Made by a program: the position numbers and the translations under genes. 64,000 nucleotides of DNA from Nigerium massiliense. GTDB taxonomy: Bacteria; Actinomycetota; Actinomycetes; Propionibacteriales; Propionibacteriaceae. The stretch spans positions 372,001 through 436,000 of the forward strand of contig NZ_CCYM01000002.1 of the NCBI RefSeq assembly GCF_000826085.1. Direction: 5' to 3'. Under the pieces are notes generated by a model. It was not told the DNA's origin and searched no databases. It worked only from the letters and a program-made list of their open reading frames with translations. Within the stretch, counting starts at the first letter, position 1, and each line of letters starts with the position of its first letter. Below are positions 48,074 through 55,808 of the stretch, one piece after another.

Positions 48074-48583
48074 TCAGCGCGCGGGGTCGCCCGTGGTCAG
48101 CCAGTCGCGCCCGAGCCGGGCCTCGGGGGCGTTCTCGATCGCCGCGCGGGCGCGCTCGGCGTGCACGGGCGGCATCGCGGGCAGGGCGTCCACCGGGAAG
48201 AAGCGGGCCTCGGTGGCTTCCCCGTCGACCGGGAAGGGGTCGCCGGAGACGTAGCGGCAGCGGAACGTGTGGTCGATGTACTGCGTCCGGTCGCCGTTGT
48301 CGTAGGTGACCGGCTCGGTGACGCTCATCCACACGAGCCGCTCGATCGCGCAGACGACGCCGGCCTCCTCGGCCACCTCTCGGACGGCCGCCTCGTGCGG
48401 CTCCTCGCCGGGGTCGACGATGCCGCAGACCGGGGACCACGCTCCGTCGTCGGCGCGCTTGACGAGCAGGATCTCGTCCCCCGCCACGCCGTCGCGGAAC
48501 ACCACCGCGGTACAGCCCGAGAGCCACAGCAGGTGGTGGCCCACGCGCTCGCGCAGGTGCAGGACGAACTCTGGAGTCGGCAT
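48074..48583 (-). CDS. NUDIX hydrolase
   Basis: The 169-residue protein carries a complete Nudix box, GIVDPGEEPHEAAVREVAEEAGV (Gx5Ex7REUxEExGU), near residue 54. LSGCTAVVFRDGVAGDEILLVKRADDGAWSP precedes it. TQYIDHTFRCRYVSGDP and ARFFPVDALPAMP are as in Nudix enzymes that act on nucleotide or sugar diphosphates. The exact substrate is not predictable. It is convergent with the epimerase. Confidence 0.93.
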   Translation of the reverse strand: MPTPEFVLHLRERVGHHLLWLSGCTAVVFRDGVAGDEILLVKRADDGAWSPVCGIVDPGEEPHEAAVREVAEEAGVVCAIERLVWMSVTEPVTYDNGDRTQYIDHTFRCRYVSGDPFPVDGEATEARFFPVDALPAMPPVHAERARAAIENAPEARLGRDWLTTGDPAR

Positions 48584-48729
48584 GCCTTTAGCCTAGTGCC
48601 GAGGCGAAGGCGGTCCGGAGCCCACCGGCCGGGCCCGCCAACCACCGTCACCGGCCCGGCCGGCACGGGGGTTGACGCGGCCGTCGCCGCCCAGCCGAAC
48701 CGTCCGTCCCCTCCACCACAGGAGCCATC

Positions 48730-49437
48730 ATGACCACCCTGCGACCAGTCGCCCTCATCACCGGCGGCAGCCGCGGCATCGGCCGCGCCATCGCCCACGA
48801 ACTGGCCTCGACCCACGATCTGCTGATCGGTGGCTCGTCGCCCGAATCGGTCGGCGGGGCGGTGGACGACCTGCGCGCTGCCGGGGCGTCCGCGGAGGCG
48901 TTCATCTGCGACCTCGCCGACGAGGACGACACCGCCCGCGCCGCGGGGCAGGTGCGCCGACTCGACGTGCTGATCCATTCGGCCGGCATCGGGACGTCCG
49001 GCGAGGTCGGCGAGACCGGCCGAGACCCCTGGCGCCGCATCTTCGAGCTGAACGTGATCGCCGTCGCCGACCTCACCCGGCTCCTGCTGCCGCTGCTGCG
49101 CGAGAGCGGACGGGGCCACGTGCTGACGATCAACTCGGGGTCGGGCTACAAGTCCGGCCCGGGCGGAGGCCTGTACTCGGGGTCGAAGTTCGCGCTGCGG
49201 GCGCTGACGGACGCCCTGCGCGAGGAGGAGCGCGGCACCGTCCGCGTTACCTCGGTTCACCCCGGCCGGGTCGACACCGACATGCAGGTGCAACTGCAGG
49301 CCGAGAAGGGACGCCCCTACGTCGCCGCCGAGCACCTTCGTCCGGCGTCCGTGGCCGCCGTGGTGCGGATGGCCGTCGACGCGACACCCGAGGCGAACGT
49401 CGACGAGGTGTCCATCCGGCCGGTCTTCGTGGAGTGA
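48730..49437 (+). CDS. Short-chain dehydrogenase/reductase
   Basis: The 235-residue classical SDR has LITGGSRGIGRAIAHEL, HSAGIGTSG, the catalytic Ser in TINSGSG and Tyr-x3-Lys in YSGSK. VHPGRVDTDMQ follows. The second strand is followed by GGSSPES, giving no clear acidic residue, so NADP is more likely than NAD. Substrate unknown. A CAGGAGC precedes ATG 48730. It is divergent from the Nudix gene. Confidence 0.92.
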   Translation: MTTLRPVALITGGSRGIGRAIAHELASTHDLLIGGSSPESVGGAVDDLRAAGASAEAFICDLADEDDTARAAGQVRRLDVLIHSAGIGTSGEVGETGRDPWRRIFELNVIAVADLTRLLLPLLRESGRGHVLTINSGSGYKSGPGGGLYSGSKFALRALTDALREEERGTVRVTSVHPGRVDTDMQVQLQAEKGRPYVAAEHLRPASVAAVVRMAVDATPEANVDEVSIRPVFVE

Positions 49438-49505
49438 GCCCCGGGCGACCTGTGCTGACCGGAGGCGTCGCTCCGCGGCGAAGCCCCCGGCCGCAAAGGG
49501 CCTGG

Positions 49506-50495
49506 TCAGTGCAACGGGGCGCGGCGCAGGGTGATGCTGGTCCAGGAACCCACGAGGACGCTGTCGCCCTCGGCCAGCTTCGTCGGCCCGGAGATCGGCT
49601 CGTCCGGCATCGGCCCGCCGTCGCGGCGCACGTAGGTGCCGTTGGCCGAATCGAGGTCGGTCACCGTCCAGGACGCCCCGTCGAACACGAGCTCAGCGTG
49701 GCGGCGGCTGCAGCCGGTGTCCGCGCCGCAGTCGATGTCGGGGCGAATGTTGCGGCGCACGGACGTCCGCCCGACCGCCACGCGCGTCCCCGGCAGCGGC
49801 ACGCTGCGCGGCTCCTGCCCCTCGGGCAGTTCGTCCGGGCTGTCCTGCGTGTTGTACCAGTCGGGGTCGACGCTCACCCCGGCCACCCAGCCACGGTCGT
49901 CGGCCTCGGCGTCCGCCGCCTCTCCCGAGCCGACCTCGGCCTCGGGTGCCTCCTTCGAGCCATCCAGGCGGGCGGTCGCTTCCTCGGCCCGGACCTCGCC
50001 GTCAGCGTCGCCGGCAGGGGCGTCCTCTTCGATCAGCGGCTGCGTCAGCGGCGACGGCGCGTCTGCAGGGACGATCTCGCCCGGATCGACCTGCGGGAAC
50101 GGCTCCACGTCGGCCACCTCGCCCGCGGGCACCAACTCCTCCTCGCCAGGACGCGAGGCCTCCGGGCCGGGCGCGGACACCTCCGCGTCCGCGGGGCTGG
50201 ACGGCCCCGGCTCGACGGGCGACGCCGCGGCGTCCAGCAGCGTGTCCTGCGGCCCGGTGACGGCGTCCTCGCCCTGCGGTTCAACGGGAGCGCCGTGGGC
50301 GACCTCGGACTCGGGCAGGGCGGCCTGGCGCTGCGCCTCCGCCTGAGCCTCGGGATCGGGCTCGCCGTCGATGACCGGCACCTCCCAGGTCTGCGGCACC
50401 TCATCGATCCCGCGAGTGTCGGGCGGTGTGGTGGCTGGGGTGGTCTCCTCGGGGGCGACGCCGTCCTCGCGCTCGTCCTGCGGATACGTCGGCAT
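49506..50495 (-). CDS. FHA-domain protein with acidic disordered N-terminus
   Basis: The 329-residue protein has about 210 residues of Glu/Pro/Ala/Thr-rich, probably disordered sequence with many acidic residues and few hydrophobic ones. A C-terminal FHA domain follows (RVAVGRTSVRRNI, DTGCSRRHAELVFD, VTDLDSANGTYVRRDG). The FHA SxRH and NGT motifs imply binding of phosphothreonine. The Thr-containing tail could itself be a target of a Ser/Thr kinase, though none is in this window. AGAGAGGA precedes ATG 50495. Confidence 0.88.
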   Translation of the reverse strand: MPTYPQDEREDGVAPEETTPATTPPDTRGIDEVPQTWEVPVIDGEPDPEAQAEAQRQAALPESEVAHGAPVEPQGEDAVTGPQDTLLDAAASPVEPGPSSPADAEVSAPGPEASRPGEEELVPAGEVADVEPFPQVDPGEIVPADAPSPLTQPLIEEDAPAGDADGEVRAEEATARLDGSKEAPEAEVGSGEAADAEADDRGWVAGVSVDPDWYNTQDSPDELPEGQEPRSVPLPGTRVAVGRTSVRRNIRPDIDCGADTGCSRRHAELVFDGASWTVTDLDSANGTYVRRDGGPMPDEPISGPTKLAEGDSVLVGSWTSITLRRAPLH

Positions 50496-50718
50496 GGTGA
50501 TCCTCTCTCGCGAAGCAGCGGTGACGAGGGCGGCGCGGGCCGTCGGCGCCCGCAGCATTCGCTCTCCTTCGCGACGCTACCCGACCTGACGCCGCCTCGC
50601 GAGGCAATGACCACGTCCGGAGTGCGCCCGCCCGGCCCGCCGCGAGGCGCATTCCCACCGCCTCGCGTGGCCGGGGCCGCGGTCGAGAATGTCCGGCGTC
50701 CATGCCACGATGGAAGAC

Positions 50719-51639
50719 ATGACAGCAGTGGTGGGCCTCGTGACCGCAGACCCCGAAGCGCTGGGCGACGCGCACGACGACGACCTCGACACGCTGGTCG
50801 CGGCGTTCAACGACGCCGGGATCCCGACGGACGCGCCTATCTGGAACGACCCCAACGACTGGGCGGGCTACCAGTTGCTCGTCCTGCGCTCGCCCTGGGA
50901 CTACTCCCAACGCCCCGAGGACTTCCTCGACTGGGTCGACGAGGTCGAGCAGGCCACGACCATCCGCAACCACCCGACGATGGTCCGCTGGAACTACGAC
51001 AAGCACTACATGGACGAGCTCGCCGCCCGGGGCGTCCCCTGCGTCCGCTCGACGTTCTGCGGCACCGGCGCCGAGGTGGCCCGCTCACTCGCCTCCCACG
51101 GCAAGCACAAGGTGGTCGTCAAGCCGTCCATCTCGGCGGGGACGACCGACACCGGCCTGTTCGTCGCCGACGACCCCCACGCGCTCGCGCTCGGCGAACT
51201 GATCCTCGGCGAGGGCAAGACCGTGGTCGTCCAGCCCGCGCTCGGCTCGGTGAACCAGCAGGGCGAGCGGTCGCTGGTCTACCTGGGCGGGCGGTTGTCC
51301 CACGCGATCACCCGTGGCGCGATCCTGGGCCTGGGCGGTGGCTACATCGAGGGCCGATTCAGCATGCCCGCCTCGCCGGCCGAGGCCACGCCCGACGAGG
51401 TGGCCGTCGGTGATCTCGTCATCGAGACGGTCCGCGCGGCCATGCGCGCCCGTCGCCTCGCCGAGGACGAGGCGACGCCGGTGTACGGGCGCATCGACCT
51501 GATCCGCGCCGACGACGGGCGTCCGCTGTTGGTCGACGCCGACCTGTTCGAGCCGAACGTCTATCTGACCCAGGACGCCGGCGCCGTCGACCGCTACGTG
51601 GCGGCCGTGCGCGCCATCCTCGACCGCGTGACGGTCTGA
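50719..51639 (+). CDS. ATP-grasp-domain protein
   Basis: The 306-residue protein has an N-terminal pre-ATP-grasp part (GLVTADPEALGDAHDDDLDTLVAAFNDAGIP, VLRSPWDYSQRPEDFLDW). ATP-grasp features follow: KVVVKPSISAG (nucleotide-binding Lys), PALGSVNQQGERSLVYLGGRLSHAI and LLVDADLFEPNVYL with the acidic metal ligands. It probably forms an amide or peptide-like bond using ATP, but no substrate can be named. ATG 50719 (MTAVVGLVT) is preferred; ATG 50710 is possible. Confidence 0.85.
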   Translation: MTAVVGLVTADPEALGDAHDDDLDTLVAAFNDAGIPTDAPIWNDPNDWAGYQLLVLRSPWDYSQRPEDFLDWVDEVEQATTIRNHPTMVRWNYDKHYMDELAARGVPCVRSTFCGTGAEVARSLASHGKHKVVVKPSISAGTTDTGLFVADDPHALALGELILGEGKTVVVQPALGSVNQQGERSLVYLGGRLSHAITRGAILGLGGGYIEGRFSMPASPAEATPDEVAVGDLVIETVRAAMRARRLAEDEATPVYGRIDLIRADDGRPLLVDADLFEPNVYLTQDAGAVDRYVAAVRAILDRVTV

Positions 51640-51687
51640 CGTGTCGCCGGCCCGAGCGCCGGGTCGCGCGTCACGGAGCGGAGGAGA

Positions 51688-52371
51688 TCAACTGAGCGCG
51701 GGGTCGCCGAGCGACAGCAGGCAGGCGCCGGGCTCCGCGAACGGTTCGAGGCGCACGCCGGCGTCCGCGCCGATCCGGTCGAGGATCCCCTGCACCAGCC
51801 CCCGATGGATGCCGCACATCACCTCGGGGTAGGTGCGCGCGATCTGCAGAAGGGGGCACGTGCGCAGCCGGACCTTCCCCGCGGCCGGCTCCGGACCGAA
51901 GCCCAGGCGATCGAGCGTTGCCACCACGACGGCCTGGGCGTCGACCTCACCGCCGGCGGCCGCGGTTGCGTCCGGGCCGGTCTTCTCCCGGCCCCACCGG
52001 TTCCCGATCTCGAAAGCGTGCTCCTCGGGCTCCCCGGTCGCGAGCAGATACTCGGCGACCACTTCGACGAGTTCACGGTAGTCGCCGACCGCGTCGGAGC
52101 CGGCCAGCGCCCGTACGCCGTCGGGCGTCGCCCGGTAGTGCAGCGGCGGACGCCCGGGCTCCCCGGTCTGCAGCGCCTCGGCGACGATCAGGTCGTCGGC
52201 CAGCAGCGACTCGAGGTGCTGGCGGGTGGTGTTCGGGTGCCCGCCGAGTTGCTCGGCCAGGGAGGTCAGCGTGCCGGGAGCGTCGGCGACCGCCTGCAGG
52301 ACGCGACGGCGGGCCGGCGACAGCGGCGGCGTCACTGCCGGCATCTCGGGGCCCAGCGTCGGGATCGTCAT
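51688..52371 (-). CDS. HTH transcriptional regulator with three conserved cysteines (SufR-like)
   Basis: The 227-residue protein has an N-terminal winged helix (PARRRVLQAVADAPGTLTSLAEQLGGHPNTTRQHLESLLADDLI) with a wing containing GRPPLHYRAT. A C-terminal sensor domain with Cys172 (RTCPLL), Cys186 (VMCGIH) and Cys217 (GACLLSL) follows. The C-x13-C-x30-C layout recalls ArsR/SufR-type iron–sulfur or redox sensors, though the spacing differs from cyanobacterial SufR. No suf genes adjoin; the divergent neighbour is a universal stress protein. Confidence 0.82.
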   Translation of the reverse strand: MTIPTLGPEMPAVTPPLSPARRRVLQAVADAPGTLTSLAEQLGGHPNTTRQHLESLLADDLIVAEALQTGEPGRPPLHYRATPDGVRALAGSDAVGDYRELVEVVAEYLLATGEPEEHAFEIGNRWGREKTGPDATAAAGGEVDAQAVVVATLDRLGFGPEPAAGKVRLRTCPLLQIARTYPEVMCGIHRGLVQGILDRIGADAGVRLEPFAEPGACLLSLGDPALS

Positions 52372-52534
52372 GGCCGCATTTTACCTTTGCCCACCCCTGT
52401 CTGTAGTTTTTCCGGGCTTCCCTCGCCCGCCCCCCAGTCCCGCCCGCGCCGCGTCACCGGACCGGCCGGGAATAGGATGAGCAGACAGAGACGGCGCTCG
52501 TCTCCGGGCGCCGTCGCGGACTCGAGGAGGAGCC

Positions 52535-53452
52535 ATGTCGAACAGCGCGCAGTCCATGAATCTCGCCGGCCGGATCGTGGTGGGCACCGACCTGTCCCCC
52601 CGGGCGGGGAAGGCGGTCGACTGGGCCGCCGCCCGCGCCGCGCGGCTCCGCCTGCCGCTCACCATCGTGCTGTCGATCCCGGAGGTGATCATCCCGGCGC
52701 GCACCAGCATCTACGACGCGACCGTGACCCCTGACTTCCTCGACCGGCTCACCCAACGTGGCAAGGAGAAGCTGCGCACCGTCAACGACCACGTCCGCGA
52801 GGGCCACCCCGACCTGGACGCCCAGACGCTCCTCGTCCACGGGGAGCCGGACGGCGTCCTCATCGAGGCGTCCCCGACGGCCGCGCTCGTGGTCGTCGGG
52901 AGCCGCGGCCGCTCGGCACCGGTCAGCATGCCGGTGCTCGGCGGGACGTCCGACGGCGTCGTCACTCACGCCCGGGGACCGGTCGTCGTCGTCCCCGATC
53001 ACGACGTGACGGACCCGAACGGCCCGGTCGTCGTCGGCGTCGACGACGCTCCGGAGTCGCTGGAGGCCATCAAGGTCGCGGTCGACGAGGCCGTCGCGCG
53101 CGGCGTCGCATTGCGGGCGGTGCACGGCTGGGAGCAGATCCCCTGGGCCGCCGACGTGGCGCTGGGCTGGTCGGTCGACAACGCGGCGCTCGGCGCCTCG
53201 CTGCGCACGATGGTGGACGACCTCGTCGCCCCCTACGTCGCCGACCACCCCGGCCTCGACGTGACGACCTCTGTCGAGCCCGGCCGCCCTTCTGAGGTAC
53301 TCGTGGACGCGACGCGCGACGCGTCGATGCTGGTCGTGGGTTCCCGCGGCCGGGGCGGCTTCGCCGGCCTGATGCTCGGCTCGACCAGCCGGGAGGTGCT
53401 GCGGGGGACCCGCTGCCCCGTCCTGGTGGTGCGACGTCCGAAGCAGCGCTGA
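52535..53452 (+). CDS. Universal stress protein, tandem USP domains
   Basis: The 305-residue protein holds two UspA domains (about 13–145 and 160–300). Both keep the ATP-binding G-2x-G-9x-G(S/T) motif, in VGSRGRSAPVSMPVLGGTS and VGSRGRGGFAGLMLGSTS, and VGTDLS/VGVDDAPES at the first strand, so both should bind ATP. Tandem Usp proteins in actinobacteria respond to hypoxia or stationary phase. GAGGAGGAG precedes ATG 52535. It ends at two stacked terminator-like hairpins. Confidence 0.93.
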   Translation: MSNSAQSMNLAGRIVVGTDLSPRAGKAVDWAAARAARLRLPLTIVLSIPEVIIPARTSIYDATVTPDFLDRLTQRGKEKLRTVNDHVREGHPDLDAQTLLVHGEPDGVLIEASPTAALVVVGSRGRSAPVSMPVLGGTSDGVVTHARGPVVVVPDHDVTDPNGPVVVGVDDAPESLEAIKVAVDEAVARGVALRAVHGWEQIPWAADVALGWSVDNAALGASLRTMVDDLVAPYVADHPGLDVTTSVEPGRPSEVLVDATRDASMLVVGSRGRGGFAGLMLGSTSREVLRGTRCPVLVVRRPKQR

Positions 53453-53460
53453 GACCTGGC

Positions 53461-53506
53461 GTTCGCGGTTCGCCCGGTCACCGGCGCGGCCGGACGAACC
53501 GCGAAC
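53461..53506 (+). terminator. Perfect 12-bp inverted repeat after usp
   Basis: GTTCGCGGTTCG (53461–53472) pairs perfectly with CGAACCGCGAAC (53495–53506). The 22-nt interior is also partly self-complementary (CCGG/CCGG). It starts 9 bp after the usp stop, so a terminator role is likely; a protein-binding palindrome is the alternative. Confidence 0.55.
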
Positions 53507-53521
53507 AGCGTCGGCACAAGG

Positions 53522-53567
53522 AAAGGGCGGCTCCACCGAAACCCCCGTAACGGTGAAGCCGCCCTTT
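53522..53567 (+). terminator. Second hairpin terminator after usp
   Basis: AAAGGGCGGCTCCACCG (53522–53538) pairs with 53551–53567 with one mismatch and a 12-nt loop, followed by TGCACTCTTT. The A-rich and T-rich flanks make it usable in both directions. Confidence 0.8.
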
Positions 53568-53777
53568 GCACTCTTTCGTCCTGGTCAGCCTCTCGGCTGG
53601 CCCACCCGATCGTCGCAACGCGACCTCTCGGGCCATTGACCATCGAGACCCTCTCGCGAGCCCCAATTGCCATCCCTTGGGGTGATCCGGACATCCCCGC
53701 CCCGTGTGTTGCCCTTTCCCCCGAAGAGGCCCAAATCGGCGGTCTCCCTCACCACCGATCGATCACCCCGAGCAAGT

Positions 53778-53932
53778 GGTCGGCTCGCTCATGCCCGTGA
53801 GTATGCACCCCTCGCCAGAGGAGGGCCAACGTGCCTTTTCCCGGAGTTTCGCAACACCCATATGTTTTCGACTAGGTGATTCGTCCGTAAATCCTGGACA
53901 TTTCGGGACACAATGTCCCCTATTTTAGGGAC
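53778..53932 (+). repeat. Intergenic element copy C
   Basis: Blocks in order are GGTCGG (53778), GCTCATGCCCG (53787), TATGCACC (53802–53809), GACTAGG (53870), GTCC-N9-GGAC (53883–53899), GGGACACAATGTCCC (53905–53919) and GTCCC-N8-GGGAC (53915–53932) followed by GTAGA. Offsets from TATGCACC to GACTAGG (68) and to the final inverted repeat (113) almost equal those of copy B (67 and 110). Confidence 0.55.
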
Positions 53933-53944
53933 GTAGACATCGGC

Positions 53945-55144
53945 TCATTCAAGCTTGCCGGAGCCCTGTTCCAGGCGCTTCCAGGCCATCTGGGCCAGAG
54001 CCGCGGCCTGGTCTCCCAGAACGGCGTCATCGAACAGAACGAAGGGCGAGTGGTTGTAGGCCGCCGTCGCCGGGTCGACCTCGTCCGGGCTGGCCGCCAG
54101 CATGTAGAAGCTGATCGGCAGTTCCTCCGCGACGAACGAGAAGTCCTCCGACCCCATGAGGGGGTCGTCCCACACGGTCGTCCGCTCGGGACCGAACATC
54201 TCGCTCAGCGTCTGGAGGGTGAACCGCGTTTCCCCCTCGTCGTTCCAGGTCACCGGGTAGAGCAGAGAGAAGTCGAACTCGGCCGTGCAGCCGTACGCCG
54301 CCGCGATGCCCTCGACGAGCTGGCGTCCGCGTTCGACGAACAGTTCGCGGGACTCGTTCGACAGCGTCCGCACCGTCGCCATGAACTGCGCCTGATCGGG
54401 GATGACGTTCATGGCGGTGCCCGCGTTGACCATGGTGACGCTCATCACGACCGGCTCGAACGTGGGGATCGCGCGGGTGATCATCGTCTGCAGGCCGGTG
54501 ATCATCTCGGCCATGGGCGGCACCGGGTCGAGGGCCGTCGCCGGCTGCGAGCCGTGCCCACCCTTGCCATGCACCGTGACGGTCAGGTAGTTCGACCCGG
54601 CCAGCATCGCGTGCGAGCGCGTGTTGAAGACGCCGCGCGGGCCGGGCGCGACGTGGATCGCGTAGCCGGCGACGGGACGCTCGCCTGCCGCCTCCAAGAG
54701 GCCCTCGTCGATCATCACCTTCGCGCCGCCGTAGCCCTCTTCCCCGGGCTGGAACATGAAGAGCACCGTGCCCGGGAGCTCGTCACGGTGCGCCGCCAGG
54801 ATCTTCGCCGCCCCGATCAGCCCGGCCGTGTGCAGGTCGTGGCCGCAGGCGTGCATGTTTCCGTTCTCGCCCGCGTACTCCAGCCCGGTCTGCTCCTGCA
54901 CCGGCAGGCCGTCCATGTCGCCGCGCAAGAGGACGACGGGCCCGGGCTTACCGCCCCGCAGCACGCCGACGACGGACGTGGTGCGTTCGCCCGTGGTGAT
55001 CTTGAGGCCCAGGTCGCTGATGGCGTCCAGCACGATCCGCTGGGTCTTGGGCAGGTCGAGCCCGATTTCGGGCTCGCGGTGCATCGTGCGGCGGATCTCC
55101 TGCAGTTCGGGTAGCAGCGCAGCCCCTTCGGCGATGAAGTCCAT
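53945..55144 (-). CDS. M20-family amidohydrolase (hippurate hydrolase/N-acyl amino acid deacylase type)
   Basis: The 399-residue enzyme has RRTMHREPEIGLDLPKTQ, LLRGDMDGLPVQE, MHACGHDLHTAGLIGAAKIL (metal Cys/His cluster), FQPGEEGYGGAKVMIDEG and GSEDFSFVAEELP, the amidohydrolase subfamily of M20. It probably hydrolyses N-acyl amino acids or conjugates. ATG 55144 is chosen; AGAAGGGG lies about 11 bp upstream. It lies just after a decayed transporter gene that may once have been its partner. Confidence 0.93.
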   Translation of the reverse strand: MDFIAEGAALLPELQEIRRTMHREPEIGLDLPKTQRIVLDAISDLGLKITTGERTTSVVGVLRGGKPGPVVLLRGDMDGLPVQEQTGLEYAGENGNMHACGHDLHTAGLIGAAKILAAHRDELPGTVLFMFQPGEEGYGGAKVMIDEGLLEAAGERPVAGYAIHVAPGPRGVFNTRSHAMLAGSNYLTVTVHGKGGHGSQPATALDPVPPMAEMITGLQTMITRAIPTFEPVVMSVTMVNAGTAMNVIPDQAQFMATVRTLSNESRELFVERGRQLVEGIAAAYGCTAEFDFSLLYPVTWNDEGETRFTLQTLSEMFGPERTTVWDDPLMGSEDFSFVAEELPISFYMLAASPDEVDPATAAYNHSPFVLFDDAVLGDQAAALAQMAWKRLEQGSGKLE

Positions 55145-55193
55145 GGTGTCGGTGGCCCCTTCTGGTTGACGATGGTGAGGACGTGGCGACCGT

Positions 55194-55676
55194 TCAGGAG
55201 CGGTCACCGGCGGGTTCGCTCTTTCCCGCCTGAATGAGCTTCGCGGTGATCGCGCGCCGCCGGGAGATGACCAGCAGCAGCGCCAACGCCCAGAGCGAAG
55301 CACAGACGAGCCAGACGGTCACGTAGCCCGCCTGGGCGACGGCCGTGGTGCCCTGGATGGCGAACGACGTCAAGATGACGCCGAACACCGCGCCGGCGAC
55401 CGAGCCGCCGAGGGTCCGCAGCGAGTTGTACACCCCCGTGGCGATGCCGGTCTCGTCGGGCGGGGACAGCTCGGCCACGATGCTCGGCATCACGCCCAAC
55501 AGCAGGCCGGAGGCGACGTACGCGCTCGCGATGAGCGGCAGGAGGCGCGATACCCGCGAGCAGCGGCAGGTAGTAGCTCTGGATGAAGCCGCTGGTCAGC
55601 TCGACGAAGACGAGGAAACCGACGCCGGTCCCACCTTGACCGGGGCGCCGCCGGCGGCGCTGTTGGGCTCGGACAT
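55194..55676 (-). pseudogene. MFS transporter remnant: internal deletion and two frameshifts
   Basis: The pieces lie in three frames. ATG 55676 gives MSEPNSAAGGAPVKVG. After a shift near 55640 the next frame gives VGFLVFVELTSGFIQSYYLPLLAG, membrane helix 1 of an MFS carrier. After a shift near 55555 the third frame gives RLLPLIASAYVASGLLLGVMPSIV, SPPDETGIATGVYNSLRTLGG and the last helices to the stop at 55194. Only about 160 of 450 or so residues remain, and helix 1 is joined to the C-terminal third, so about two thirds of the gene is missing. It lies directly before the M20 gene in the same direction. Confidence 0.85.
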
Positions 55677-55808
55677 GGAGGCACAGTACGGCGGACTCCG
55701 CTCGGTGGCACACCTCACCTGGGTTTCCCGGGGACAGGGAGAGGCCGCCCCCACCCGATCGATCGAGTGGGGGCGGCCCCGGGGATGTCAAAACCTGTCG
55801 GTCAGGCC

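Larger units (their letters stand above)
53453..53944. other. Gene-free gap between convergent genes (island C)
   Basis: This 492-bp gap has no credible gene on either strand. It begins with two strong inverted repeats (53461–53506 and 53522–53567). A segment with CTTTCGTCC (about 53574) follows, and it ends with intergenic element copy C, including three closely spaced inverted repeats just before the amidohydrolase stop. Confidence 0.75.
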
